A stretch of DNA of 64,000 bases from Chlorops oryzae. Taxonomy: Eukaryota; Arthropoda; Insecta; Diptera; Chloropidae. The translations under genes were made by a program, and so were the position numbers. This document shows, piece by piece, positions 31,215 to 43,445 of the stretch (position 1 is the first letter of the stretch; each line of letters opens with the position of its first letter). Below the pieces are notes generated by a model. It saw only the letters and a list, made by a program, of their open reading frames with translations. It searched no databases and was not told where the DNA came from. The stretch covers positions 86,096,779-86,160,778 of the forward strand of contig CM035808.1 of NCBI GenBank assembly GCA_020466095.1, read 5' to 3'.

Positions 31215-34200
31215 TATATTCCATTAATTCAATATCGTTGACAATACTCATGAGTTCGTCATCATTTACAGCAATCTTATATATATAAGTATTTTTTTAT
31301 CCTCTTTAACAAATCTTTGATCATCATTGTTACTTAAAACTAATTTCGTAAATAATTGTGTATAAATTGAATGAAATTTGAATTAAAAAAAATACATATC
31401 GCGAACATAATATTTATCTTCTAATAAATATAATTTATAATCATTAACTCTCAATTTATTGAGTACGCATCTTTTAACACCTTCGACTTTTTTATTTCTT
31501 TCGTATCTGTTATATCTAAGGAAAACATTTTGGGACGTAGACCCACAAAATCTCTAATTATTTTTCCATTAGCTTCGCCTTTTATCATTCTAATATTTTT
31601 TTATTTTTTAAAGGTAAATTATATGGATTTTTGGGAGGATATTCGGACGTATCAAAACGCAAATCAATATCGTTGGATATATCTGAATAAAAGTCATCCG
31701 GGTTTATTGTGTATATAAGGGAATCCGTATCCATATAATTTAGTAAAAGGTTTTCATTATTTTTGGGTTTCATATAGTCGTAATGGAAATCATACATTAG
31801 AAATTTCGATAACTCGAGTACGATAAAACCTAAATATAACGGTTTATCATTTATTACATGATCCCGATCTAATTGAATTACTCTCATAGAGTCACTGAAA
31901 TGTTTAATGTTCTCTTTTTGTTGATTTCAACATTGCATCCCAAGATAAGCCCGGAATAGTTATGTATTGACAAGGATCCAAATCATAGATATTTTTAGAT
32001 ATTTTTCAAAAATTTTCTAAGACATCGGTTAGGAGAAATACATCTGTTTTTAAATAGAGAATCATGTAGTCTTTCAATGATTGACAATTTAATGTATTCC
32101 ATACATTTACAGCATGACTATAGTCCCCAATAGAACACTCACTATTATTTAGTATATTAAAAATTTTTTCACGGGAAGGTAGTTGATTTCCTTAAACACG
32201 TTTAATTGAATCTAAGTATTCATAGGGAAAGACACCCTTTCTTTTAAGTAAAGAAAACTGTTCAGTGTTGGGATTCATTGATCTGAGTACGCGAAAACCT
32301 TCAGATCGCAAGTTTTGAGCTAAGCTTTCTTAGCTTGCTGTCATGAATCTATAGGAATCTACAAAACGAATTTCCATGCGTTCATTCTTGAGATTATTAC
32401 CCATTGGAATGTATTTCGATAGTGAAATGTAAAGCTCTTTATTGAGTGGAATTACTCTTGTCTCCGGGAATGGAAGTGAGTTCTTTTACAAACAAATAAC
32501 AGTCGTAGGCGGAAAAATTATGAAAGAAAACTGGAACAAATTTCGATATCTGATATTTCAAATTACATTCTGAATGTGCTGCTCCACGAAAATCTCCAGT
32601 AACATGACAGTGATCTGCAACTCGATCATTTATAAGATCTTCATTACAGATATGACATACTGAACTCTCCGCTAGGTTTTCCATTTGCTCTTTTGTAAGA
32701 GAATTCATTGGTTTACAAACACTTAAATAATTGCTATAAAGAAATTTACAGTCATTTACTAATTTCTTTATAAACACTTCAACACAATCCTCTCCCGTAT
32801 AGATCCTAAACTTATTCAAAATTTCATCAAATTTAGATTAAATAAAATAAGGGAATGCCATTGGCTTATGATGCTTAGTGCTTACAACTTTCTTCGAATC
32901 TTTAATATTTATATTTTCCAAAATGCACTCAAAATTGGCGTAAATAACAAAAGGTACATCTAGTTGCTTTTTTTGAGCACGAAACTTTAAAATTTTATTG
33001 TCCTCGTCTGGCAGCTTTGTAACGACATGATTACATACCAATTTACGAGCTTCCAATCGTTCCTTGGATAAGGTGTATTGAAGACAGCCATGACAGAGAT
33101 GTTTCATTCTGTGATTTGCAGAAAGTTGAGAGCTCATTAATCTACAAGAATAAAACAAAAAAAATAATAATAAAAATAATAAAAAATTAAATTAATAAAG
33201 AAAAATATTCTGGGTTACCAACCTTGAAATATTTTCAATCCATATATAATGCGTTTGATTGTTTTCCTTTTCGAAAAACAATAGATTTATATGCTTCTGT
33301 TCTCCTCTAGTAAAATAATACGGTCCAACGATCGCTTTACTCACCTCATTCAATCCAAAAACATTTATACTTATTTCTGGATTATTCTCCTCAAAAATTT
33401 TAATTTGATCCAATGTCAATGGAAATGATAAGTTAGAGAAATTAACCAAAGTTCCATCTGGGGTAGTAATGTGATCCATTCTATATTTAGCTTATAATTT
33501 GTGAATTTTTCCAGATATTTACCGTTTGAAAGGACGATATAACTGCCTCTTTGAAGCAGTTCTCATCTTTATTTTTAACATTTATACAAGCATGTTTTTT
33601 CTGAATCCATAATGGAAGCACTATATGACTAGATCCACTCATGGGTCTATATTGGTTAATGTTCAATTCCAAGTGAACAATTCGTAAAAGAGACCATCCA
33701 CTATCCCTTTCTTGAAAAACATTAATTTTTTTCAAAATATCTTTGCATTTCTTGGAAAAGTCCTCATTTATTTAGATTTTATGGATGTATGCTTTAGAAT
33801 TAAGTTGCTTTATGACTCCAGAACTTCTGTTTTTGCAGCTGCAAAGAACTGTTCTGGAATGAGTATACTTTTATCCTTATTCACATAAACTAGAGTTTCC
33901 ATTTTTTCGTTAAAAGCATGATTTTTCCTCTTGAGGTTTTCACTAAAGTCAACCATGCTATTCTTTTTATGGTGATTGGTTCGCAGATGATAAGACCAAT
34001 CTGTTATAATTACATCTATTTCACATGCTTCACATTTCTTCGTGACAAGGTTTTTATCAGACATGTTTTGATCTTGGATTTGTAATTCCGTATCATGAAG
34101 TGTCTCATAATGACTTTTAATAGCAAACCGGTTTTTAAATCTAATACCGCAATCTTCGCACAGAATATCAGAATCGTTTTGGTCTTGGTTTGGAAATTCC

Positions 34201-34366
34201 ATACTTTGAGTTGTCTCATAATGTCGTTTGAGAGTAAAATGAGTCTTTAAAATAACACCGCAATATTCGCATAAAAAATTGTTCTTTAAATGCATTGCCC
34301 TTTTATGGCGTTTCATCCGGTTTTCCAAGAAAACTCCTTTACACAAATTTCGCAAGCCTTATTCAT
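31215..34366 (-). pseudogene. Polinton protein-primed DNA polymerase B, many frameshifts
   Basis: Starts at ATG 34366 with C2H2 fingers (CEICVKEF, CEYCGVILKTHFTLKRHYE, CEDCGIRFKNRF). It continues through CHGCLQYTLS, the exonuclease entry FVIYANFEC (33158-32838 frame), the zinc segment CHICNEDL..ADHCHVTGDFRGAAHSEC, FVPVFFHNFSAYDCYLF, YLKTDVFLLTDVLENF, KPLYLGFIVLELSK and the catalytic YMDTDSLIY (31600-31800). Broken into at least seven frames (breaks near 33810, 33487, 33185, 32830, 32430, 31920 and 31585). The gene copies the element by protein priming. It faces the protease gene, as in other Polintons. Confidence 0.88.
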
Positions 34367-34746
34367 TTTGATTGTTAATTTTTATATTCTAGAAACAAAA
34401 AAGAAAATATGATATTAAATTCAACCTTACGTTCTCAGTAGGAAGGAAAGGAATAAATATACATATAAAATATATTACATTAAATAAAAATATTAAATGC
34501 TACGTGCACATTTCAGAAAAGGATGCAAAGGGTCACATACCTGGGGGTTTAACGGCGGAATTGTCTGCGATCGTCTTTGAGTGTAAGCTTTGATGATGGA
34601 CGTTAATCACGTTCAAAATGAGGATCACGATACGGACTGGACAAGTCCACGGGGTTTTTATACACTTAAAGACGACACTTCTTTCGAAAACGACGCTCAC
34701 GATCGATTTTTTCCTTTTTAATTTGAAGAACATACATACATAAACG
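34367..34746. other. Non-coding stretch between Polinton polymerase and LINE-2
   Basis: Upstream region of the polymerase gene; A+T-rich at first. No convincing ORF and no Polinton terminal repeat seen. Confidence 0.5.
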
Positions 34747-34765
34747 CTTGATTCGGTCGGACGAG
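34747..34765 (+). promoter_or_regulatory. Candidate internal promoter of LINE-2 (initiator/DPE type)
   Basis: TTGATTCGGTCGGACGAG at the likely 5' end resembles the TCGGTCGGACG start of several insect non-LTR elements, whose RNA polymerase II promoter lies inside the element. No TATA box is near. Confidence 0.5.
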
Positions 34766-34986
34766 TTTTTTACCTTGCTCCGCAACCTTAGTAAAAAAAA
34801 AAACAAAGCCAAAAAAAAAAACAAACAAAACATAACACAAAACAATCACAAAATTAAACATTATTAAATAAAAAAAAAATAAAAATAAATCCACTGAATT
34901 AAATCAAAATTAAATTCATAATAATTAAAATAAGAAAAAAACCCGAATAAAAAATTAGAGACAGTGACTCTTATAGTGCGCGAAAA

Positions 34987-36792
34987 GTGCATGTAAAAAA
35001 AAAGAGAAAGAAGAAGAAAAAAATTGAAAATAAAATAAGTGTTCAACGTTCGCCGCCGTGCGGCCGACGTCGCTCGCACAGTGTTACCGAATCGATCCAA
35101 CAACAAAATGCTCTGCTGAACCTGCACTTGGTGACGTCAGGCAAGCTTTCTCGCACACCGCGGCAAACAAATGCAGCAAATGCACTACCCTTTCTGCCTA
35201 CAAGCTCCAATACTCCCTGCTCGATCGCAGTAAGTACGCCAACTAATACTTTTGCTAGTCCTAAGTACACAGCTACAACGTCAACGGTTTCTGCTCTTAT
35301 TGCGAGCCTCACCTCTTCAAAAACAACAGCATCACTGCAAAACGAAGAAACAACCGACATACTGACAAACACTAAGTCAGAATAAGAATACAGCAGACAA
35401 AACGAAGCCGAAATTGCTGCTCAAACCGCTGCTCAGAGCTCAGCCGTGCGCTCTACTCAAGTGAATGCTAGCGCCGCTGCCGCTATAGCAAAAAACATTG
35501 GCGTCCACGAAAAGCAAAATGGGTCGGCAGTGCATACAGGCATGGATCGCTACGTCAACATCAAGCGGAAATTGAGTCCCCAAAAAATGCAAGGACAGAA
35601 GGCTCTAAAAGTATTGAAACCCAATGCATCAACGAGCACTGCTACTAGCCCAAGCCAAAATAGATTTGCGCTGCTTGCTAGCAAAGATGACAATAAAGCA
35701 TCTACTTCAAACCCCATCAAAAAAATTAAGCCTCCCCCAATCTACTTGCGTGAGGAATGTTCCAACGCTCTAGTAGCAACTATCGCTCGTTCCATTGGCA
35801 GCAGCAACTTTCACGTTGTTTCCATTAAAAGGGGTAACGTGAAAGAAACTAAAATACAAATTTATACGGAAATCCACTATCGTACCCTGGTGAACCACTT
35901 TGATGCACTCAAAAAAAGCTACTATACCTACCAGCTTAAAGCAAGCAAAGGTTTAGTGGTAGTAATAAAAGGCATCGAGCCCTCACTTGACCCAGCAGAG
36001 ATCAAAGGCGCTCTGCAAGCTGCAGGTTTTCCAACGAAAACCGTTTTTAATATTAAAAACAAACAAAATATTCCGCAACCCCTATATCGCATTGAGCTTG
36101 ATCCTTCAGCTAACTCCCAAAACCTAAAAAAGAACGAGGCCCACCCAATATACAATCTGCAATTTTTGCTACACCGCAAAATTACTGTCGAAGAGCCTCA
36201 TAAGCGGAAAGGACCGGTTCAATGCTCTAATTTCCAAGAATTTGGTCACACGCAAAACTATTGCACTTTGAACCCCGTGTGCGCTACATGTGGAGATCGG
36301 CGTTCTTCGTACTCTTGTCAAGTTGATCAAGACAACCCTGATGTAAGAAAATGCAGCAACTGTGGTGGTAACCACAAAGTGAGTTATCGTGGATGCCCGA
36401 TCTACATGGAAATAAAAAAAAAAGACCAACCCAAGCGGAAAACTCACGAAGAAGTTCCGAACTTCTTGCCGAGCCAGCAAGGGCCAGCATCAGCTGCTCT
36501 TCCTCCCAAAGCATTTTCATATGCTGACGCAGTAAAGCTTAACACTGCGACCCAACCTCAAGCATCTCTTGCGACAGCAGCACATCCTGTTCATACTCCT
36601 ATGACTACTTCGTATGCTGACGCTGTCAGGTCGAACACTGCGGTACACCCTCAAGGTGCCATATCAAATTTGGAATCAATGATCTCGAATTTGACTAACT
36701 GCATGATGCAGTTCACTTCAACTCAATCAATGCTGCAAGAGATGATGCGGGCTCAAAGCCAACTCATGCAAATTCTTATTGCAAAGAAATGA
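34987..36792 (+). pseudogene. LINE-2 ORF1 (nucleic-acid-binding gag-like), one in-frame stop
   Basis: The frame 35446-36792 (448 codons) is intact and in register with 34987-35385; a TAA at 35383-35385 separates them. Features: Ala/Thr-rich N-part, PPPIYLREECSNALV, PRE_C2HC-like region (KKSYYTYQLKASKG..VVIKGIEPSLDPAEI), knuckles CSNFQEFGHTQNYC, CATCGDRRSSYSC and CSNCGGNHKVSYRGC, and a low-complexity C-terminus with two SYADAV repeats and a Met/Gln-rich end. Its stop overlaps the ORF2 start as ATGA (36789-36792), which fits reinitiation. Confidence 0.88.
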
Positions 36793-37443
36793 GTGTCCTA
36801 AAAATTTGTCATTGGAATGCTAACGGCATTCGACAACACAAGCTTGAAATTCAAACATTTCTTGAATTACATTCAATTGACGTAATGCTCGTCAGTGAAA
36901 CCCACCTCACAAGCAAAAATAATTTTACTATTAAAAATTATACGTTTTATGGCACTCATCACCCAGATGGAAAGGCACACGGCGGCACCGGCGTTTTGAT
37001 CAAAACTCGAATAAAACACAATTTAATGGATGAATTTTCCCAAAATTACTTACAAGCAACGTCTATCTCATTGCATTATGGTAACAGCATTATCGCTTTA
37101 AGTGCAGTTTACTGCCCACCGAGATTTTCTGTTACTGGTACACAATTTTTAGAGTACTTCCAAAAGCGTGGCAACAAATTTATAGCAGCTGGGGACTATA
37201 ATGCTAAGCACCCACACAGGGGCTCTAGATTAATTAACCCCAAAGGGCGACAACTATATTCAATTATAATAAATAGTCGTGAAAATTATGACTGTATTTC
37301 AACAGGTCAACCCACTTACTGGCCTTCCGATTTGCAAAAAAAACCCAACCTCATTGATTTTGCAGTCAGCAAAAACTTTGATCGTAGCGAATTACATGCT
37401 GAACCCAGCTTCGATTTGTCATCCGACCATTCCCCTGTTATAA

Positions 37444-37644
37444 TTACAAGTTTCCTCCCATTACCGAAATCGTGGCATTTATGGGTTCGCAAGGCAGTCT
37501 TAAGCGTTTCTGAATACGCTCAGAAACGAAAGTGCGCTGTGAACCTTGATCGATCAAGGCACGCACTGTGAACAATTCACCTGATTGGAGAATTGTTACC
37601 AATGCCGTTGGGAGTATGACGTTACCTTGGTTTGAAGTGTGCAT
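37444..37644 (-). pseudogene. BEL/Pao aspartic protease fragment, inverted relative to the rest
   Basis: The - strand reads [19 protein letters not shown] followed by [16 protein letters not shown]; the D-x-GS pattern (DQGSQ) with TALV upstream is the BEL-type protease active site. It should precede RT on the same strand, so an inversion with deletion of RT occurred. Confidence 0.75.
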
Positions 37645-37649
37645 ACTAC

Positions 37650-39985
37650 TAACATCAGCGGTTCTAGGAATGTTGTTAGATGACTCGTTTCACTATACAG
37701 TCAAACCCATAGCTACTACCACCTCTATCACGAAAAGGCAAATGCTTTCATCGATCGCGAGTCTTTTCGACCCAGCCGGCTGGTTGACACCCTTAATAAT
37801 CCAAGCAAAAATCCTCATGCAGCAATTATGGCTCGAAGGGGATGATTGGGACACTTGTGTTAAGCCACTATCTCTGATGAAGTGGAATTCTTTCCTTTCA
37901 AATTTGTCAACTATTGACACCCTTAAAATTCCACGATGGATTGAAACACATCCTGAACATGAAATGGAAATTCATGGATTCTGCGATGCATCAGAAAAAG
38001 CCTATTGCGCTACTCTGTACATTCGGTCTAAGCTATCGAATAACGACTTTGCTACGCATCTTTTAGTTGCAAAAAGTAAAGTCGCTCCGTTGCAAACTAT
38101 CAGTTTGCCGCGATTAGAATTGTGCGCTGCTGTGTTACTTTCAAAATTGCTGAAAGCAGTCAAAGACGATCTTCACATACCCTATAAGAGAATTACTCTG
38201 TGGTCAGATTCTTCTATAGTCTTGGCCTGGCTGGAAAAGCCACCCCATCATTGGAAAACATATGTTGCCAATAGGATCTCACAAATTATCAACAACGTTG
38301 GTAATTCTACATGGAGACATGTACCCACAGCTGAGAATCCAGCCGATTTAGGCACCCGAGGCCTCAATTTGAGTGATTTGTCTGTCAGCTTGTTGTGGTG
38401 GGAAGGACCGCACTGGCTGAAAAATACTGATGAACACTGGCCAAAGAAAACCCAATCCACTGTTTCTCCACCTGAAATGAGAAAAGTGGAAACCTTCCAC
38501 ACTGACGCTGAAAATGAAGATTTTCTATCTCGTTTCTCATGTTTTTCGCGCGCTCTTCGAGTGACCGCATTTATTCTGCGATTCTGCAAGAACTGTCAAC
38601 AGAAGGATCGTATGAACGGAGAGTTAACCCAAGAGGAAATAGCACATGCAAAAACTGTGCTTATCATTCTAACACAACAAAAACACTATTCACAAGAATA
38701 TGCTGTACTACTTAACTCTCAACCCATTTCGCGCAAAAGCGCTTTGCTCTCGTTAAACCCATTTCTAGATCGACAACACGTTATGCGAGTTAACGGTCGT
38801 TTGGCTTACGCCACCCTAACTTATAACGAGAGACACCCTATAATCATTCCGTCAAATTCTTCATTTTGTACTCTATTAGTTCGCTTCACGCATAAATTAC
38901 TTCTTCACGCCGAACACTTATTAATGTTGAGAATGATTCGACAAGAATTTTATATTCCTCGACTAAAAGATCAAGTGAAGCTCTGCTTACGCCAATGTAA
39001 GGCGTGCGTTATTTACAAACAGCGCACGAGACAACAGATTATGGCGGCATTGCCACCCGAAAGAGTTGAATATTCACCACCCTTTACTGTTGTCGGAGTG
39101 GATTTTGCAGGCCCTTTTCAATTGAAGACATCGTCTTTGCGAAAAGCACCCTCCACAAAGGGCTATGTATGCGTCTTTGTCTGCTTCACGACTAAAGCCA
39201 TACATCTCGAATTATGCTCTGATTTGAGCACTCAAGCCTTTGAAGCGACTTTTGCACGGTTTGTAGGAAGGCGAGGACTCCCAAAAAAGGTTTTTTCCGA
39301 TAACGGACGCAATTTTGTTGGTGCCGATAGAGCGCTGCAAAAGGAGTTCTCCACTTTTCTGAAGGCTACTTCGGCTGAAGTTGTACCCAAATATCACAAT
39401 CAAGGAATAAAATGGTCATTTATTCCACCCAATGCTCCACATATGGGCGGCTTATGGGAAGCCGCAGTCAAAAGCTTCAAGATGCATTTTAAGAAGACTG
39501 CTGGTGCTCATAAGTTTACTTTTGAAGAATTTGCCACTCTATTAGCTCGAATTGAAGCTGTTCTCAATTCACGTCCCATCTCGCCTTTAAGTACTGATCC
39601 TTCAGATCCGTTGCCATTAACTCCAGGACATTTCCTTAGAGGCGCTCCACTTCTGGGAATCCCAGAACCCGATAAGGAAAATTTATCGCTTATCAACAGA
39701 TGGGAAAAACTTAAGGTTCTTCATCACCAATTCAGCCGACGCTGGAAAGAAGAATACTTACAAGAGCTTCAAAAACGACACAAATGGAAATCGCCTCAGA
39801 CCAACATCAAGTTAGGTGATTTTGTGCTCATACGAGACGACTTGCTTCCTCCGACTGACTGGAGAAGCGGCAGAATCACCGAAATTCACCCAGGCCGTGA
39901 TGGATACGTCCGCATCGCAACGATCCGCACGAGCAGCGGTCTTTTGACCCGCCCTATTACCAAATTAGTGGTTCTACCTCATTGA
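37650..39985 (+). CDS. BEL/Pao pol: RT tail, RNase H, integrase (long intact frame)
   Basis: Open for over 770 codons. Segments in order: RT/RH linker ([21 protein letters not shown]), RNase H ([62 protein letters not shown]), zinc-binding pre-integrase ([20 protein letters not shown]), and DDE core with Asp in [10 protein letters not shown], Asp in [12 protein letters not shown] and Glu in [13 protein letters not shown]. The tail has [18 protein letters not shown] and [11 protein letters not shown]. The upstream start (37568) is only where the frame opens. It is better preserved than any other pol here. Confidence 0.93.
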
Positions 39986-40177
39986 TCACGCCCACCCCTC
40001 TGCTATTACGTCCAAGCCAATTCGAACCGTCGACCACTACTATTTATTTATTTATGCATATACATTTACATTAGATGTACACTCATATTATATTTATGCA
40101 TACTCTATTCTTTCAGCGACTCTATAAATATGCATTTGTTTGACCGCATAACTAATTCCAACTTTTCGACGGTCTCT

Positions 40178-40834
40178 TTTCAGAACACTCCCGTGCCCTT
40201 TATGTCAGGCGGAGCACGCCCTGCGGCGTTGCCGACTTTTTATGAAGCAAAACCCCGGGCAGAGGAAGGCTACGGCAAAGAGGCTTCAATTTTGCCTCAA
40301 TTGTTTGGCGCGCTCACATCGCCTGGACAATTGCACGTCCGCGGGAAGATGCCGAGAGTGTCAGGCACCTCACCACACGCTGTTACACCCCACCTCCAAT
40401 GCGAAAGCCGCCACAACCGCCAAGGCAAAGGCTGCCCCAACCTCCAAGGCAAAGGCTGCTCCAACCGCCAAGGCAAAGGCTGCCCCAACCACCAAGGCAA
40501 AGTCGAACATCACGGCCCAGGCAAAGGCTGCCCCAACAACCAAGGCAAGAACAAGCACCACGGCCCAAGCAAAGGCCACCCCAGCACAAATGTGGCCCCT
40601 AATGATGCAAGAAACTTGATCGAAGCACGCAAAGCCAGCATCCGTTTCCGAGGGAACCCGGCAACCGACTATACAGCCCTTAAAAGGACGTCCGGGGCTC
40701 AAGAACGCCTCCGGGTGAAAAGCGCTAACCAGCAGTCTAAACCTCAGGAAGCTGACGAGCTCAAAACCGCTTCCTCTTCCCTCTTAGAGGAAATTATCCA
40801 CGGACTCACGCTACTACGCAAAAAGTTGCAATAA
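40178..40834 (+). pseudogene. Extra zinc-knuckle ORF downstream of BEL pol
   Basis: The frame starting near 40184 reads CPLCQAEHALRRCRLF, CLNCLARSHRLDNC and CRECQAPHHTLLH: three Cys/His knuckles of the type common in BEL gag. An Ala-Lys-Pro-Thr repeat tract follows to 40619. Another frame (to 40834) continues with ARKASIRFRGNPATDYTALK and a leucine-rich end (LLEEIIHGLTLLRKKLQ), so an indel lies near 40615. A candidate splice acceptor (TCTCTTTTCAG, ~40173-40183) precedes it. The position of env in retroviruses is occupied here by a gag-like zinc protein. I infer expression by splicing; function unknown. Confidence 0.65.
40399..40595 (+). repeat. 24-bp coding minisatellite in the BEL 3' ORF
   Basis: Units like AAGGCAAAGGCTGCCCCAAC (24-bp period, about seven copies) encode KAKAAPT-type heptad/octad repeats in the knuckle frame. 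Confidence 0.85.
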
Positions 40835-40851
40835 ATGCAAGGCCGGCGATA

Positions 40852-41203
40852 TGTCGACGCTCCTCGAAATAAATTATGAAATATGAATTATGAAATATGA
40901 ATTAGGAAATATGAATTATGAATTATGAGATAAATTAAATTCAACACACCCTAGTGTAAGCTCTTGCATTGTATAAATTTATCTAAGTACTCTTTCTTTG
41001 TGCGAACTCTTGCATTGTATAAACTCATTTTAAGTACTACTCTTTGCCTTATATCGACTCATTCGCATACACTCACTGTTCTTTTTCTTTGCCTTGTAAA
41101 ACCCTATAAGAAACCCTAAAACGAAGAATTAAGCACATTCGCTAATAAACCGTCCTTTGCCTAAAATCAAGCATTCATTTATCTTGAAATCATAGATTTT
41201 ACA
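40852..41203 (+). repeat. Probable BEL 3' LTR
   Basis: Begins TGTCGACGCTCCTCG after a GGCCGGCGA purine/GC stretch and ends at TTTACA before the LINE resumes. Contains ATTATGAAATATGA short repeats (40870-40930) and two copies of CTCTTGCATTGTATAAA. With no 5' partner the limits are tentative. Confidence 0.5.
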
Positions 41204-43445
41204 ATGGGCTTGCCCACATTCACCGAAAAACCCGGCAGAATTGTAACAAATAAAACCCACTGGCTTAAATACAAAAAATATAAAAGCTCGCATTTGAACG
41301 AGAACTCTATACTCCGAAGCGAATGTGATATTGATGATGCCGTAACAGAGGTTAACAATATCATGATATCGGCAGCAGTTCATGCAACCCCAAAAATAAT
41401 CAGCAAGCCAAAAGAACCTCGAAGATATACTTAAAGCGAGATCAAAACTCTTGTACGAGAAAAAAGACGCCTACGAAGAGAATGGCAGCGACAACGTTCA
41501 CCCACCGCGAAAGTTAACTTAGTGCAAGCGACTAAGCGCCTGAGAGAAGCTCTTGATAATGATCTGAAAACTAATCTAGAAAATTACACTCGAAATTTGA
41601 GCCTGACAGCGGAATCAAACTATTCTCTTTGGAAAACAAATAAAAAGATGAAGGCACCCAAAACAAACGTAGCACCACTGCGTACTAACACTGGAAGCTG
41701 GGCTAGAAAGGACGAAGAAAAAGCGCATGTATTTGCTAAATATATCGAAAACGTTTTTAAGCCCAACCCACGCACTAACGCTTTTCAATTTCCCAAAATA
41801 AACCCTCGATCAATCGAAAATATAGGCGAATTTCAGCACAAGGAGATCAAGTTTATCATTGGCGAGCTAAACACAAAAAAGGCCGCAGGCTTTGATCTTA
41901 TAACCCCACAGATGGTGCAACAACTCCCCACTGTAGCAACAAGATTAATCCTCTTCATATTCAACGCAATATTGAGGCTAGGATATTATCCTTGACCCTG
42001 GAAAATTTCGAACATAATTATGGTCCCTAGGCCAGGAAAAGACCTATCACTCCCATTATCATATCGGCCAATTAGCTTGTTGCCAGTACTCTCAAAAGTC
42101 TTTGAAAAATGTCTCTTAGTAAAAATTTTACCACCCTTACAAATATCTGGAGCTATTCCCCAGCACCAGTTTGGTTTTCGTAAAAGCCATGGCACCATTG
42201 AACAGGTAAACAGAGTTACCACCGAAATCAGAAACGCATTTGAAAAAAAGAAATACTGTTCCGCCATATTTCTGGATATCTCGCAAGCCTTTGATAAAGA
42301 ATGGCACTCTGGCTTAATGTTTAAAATTAAACATACCCTCCCCGAAAACACTCACAAAGTCCTACAATCCTACCTCTCTGAAAGGAAGTTCAAAATCAAA
42401 TATGGAACTCACACGACATATGAATATGACATTTCAGCAGGTGTACCCCAAGGTAGTGTCCTAGGGCCCCTGCTCTACCTGATTTACACGGCTGATCTGC
42501 CTGTATCCCCAGAACTCTTCACATCTACATTTGCATTTGATACAGCAATTTTGTATGCACACAGCGATCCTGTGGTCGCCTCTCGAGTTCTTAATAATCA
42601 TCTTCATACTGTTGAAGACTGGCTTGCGAACTGGAGAATAAAAGTAAATGACAGCAAATGCACCCTCATAACTTTCACGCTGCGTCGCGAGACATGCCCT
42701 CCAATTATGCTTAATAACACAAGAGTTCCACAGCCCAATGAAGTGAGATATCTAGGCATTCACTTAGATCGCCGACTCACATGGCGCAAGCACATTGAGG
42801 CAAAACGCACCCAAATGAAGCTGAGCGCCCAAAAACTGCACTGGCTACTCAACAGTAAGTCAAGATTGCGGCTCGAACACAAAGTGCTTCTTTATAACGC
42901 AACACTTAAGCCTATATGGACTTATGGCTCCCAGCTTTGGGGAAAAGCCAGCAACTCTTTATTAGACATTATACAACGCTCACAGTCCAGAATTCTTCGG
43001 ACTATAACTGGTGCTCCATGGTTTATAAAAAACGAAAACATACATAAAGACCTTTGTACCCCGATGGTCAAAAACGAGCTTATCTCATTAAGCCGCAAAT
43101 ATTGCACTCGGTTGTCCCAACATCCGAACCCACTAGCTAGAAATTTGTTGCTAACAAACAGCTCCTCAAGGCTAAAAAGGCGTGACTTGCCATCACTGTC
43201 TCACAACTAAGCCCCCTCTAAATTTTTGAAAAAACAATTTTTTTTTTTAACTTTTGTAACAAAAAAATCCTCCTGGAAACCCATCTATGGATTCGTCATA
43301 CGGAAAGGCAGCCCAGTTCACGCGTTGGCGTGGACTGAAAAGCATATAATATTAATAAATATTTTTTAGTTTTAAGATTCAATAACTTGTTGTTAGTTCA
43401 TAGGATATGAAGATGCAATAATAAAAAACCGTTAAAAAAAAAAAA

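Larger units (their letters stand above)
12095..34400. mobile_element. Polinton/Maverick element, decayed and split by three large insertions
   Basis: Recognisable Polinton genes occur in one consistent arrangement: packaging ATPase (-, 12095-12594), PLA2-like protein (+, 12677-13105), minor-capsid-like protein (+, 13111-13432 continuing 20411-20490), adenain-like protease (+, to 20604, resuming 26222-26452) and protein-primed DNA polymerase B (-, 31215-34366). Removing the Gypsy (13433-20406), the foldback (20605-26222) and the LINE (26507-31180) leaves about 5 kb. Integrase, major capsid and terminal repeats are not in the window. Confidence 0.8.
37453..41203 (+). mobile_element. BEL/Pao element, 5' part lost and rearranged, inside LINE-2
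   Basis: Order from left: an inverted protease fragment (37444-37644, -), then RT end, RNase H and integrase (+), an extra zinc-knuckle ORF, and a probable 3' LTR. No 5' LTR or gag-PR-RT on + is present. The LINE reads ..VIIT before it and continues at 41204 after it, with TTACA/TTTACA at the junctions as a possible duplication. Confidence 0.8.
36789..43210 (+). pseudogene. LINE-2 ORF2: endonuclease-RT, split by BEL, altered catalytic motif
   Basis: Endonuclease 36789-37452: HWNANGIRQHKLEI, VSETHLTS (catalytic Glu), DGKAHGGTGVLI, FIAAGDYNAKH, LIDFAV, SSDHSPVIIT. After the BEL insert it resumes at 41204 with THWLKYKKYKSS and REKRRLRREWQRQRSP, then RT: GFDLITPQMVQ, FGFRKSHGTIEQVNR, AIFLDISQAFDKEW, AGVPQGSVLGPLLY. 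The catalytic FADD is FAFD (STFAFDTAIL, near 42537), so one metal-binding Asp is gone. TAA at 41432-41434 and TGA at 41993-41995 also interrupt. The C-terminal TYGSQLWGKA and RILRTITGAPWF follow. Confidence 0.9.
34747..43445 (+). mobile_element. Jockey-type LINE (LINE-2), near full length, interrupted by a BEL element
   Basis: Begins at or near CGGTCGGACGAG (34752-34763), a GGACG-type downstream promoter motif at the +1 region as in fly Jockey/I-like LINEs. ORF1 and ORF2 follow, then a 3' UTR and A-rich tail near 43430-43445. The BEL insert (37453-41203) splits ORF2. The 5' end and tail suggest the LINE was full length before insertion. Confidence 0.82.

Noticed and set aside
40297..40702. 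- strand frames rich in Leu/Gly/Ala opposite the BEL knuckle ORF
   Set aside because: They mirror the 24-bp coding minisatellite.
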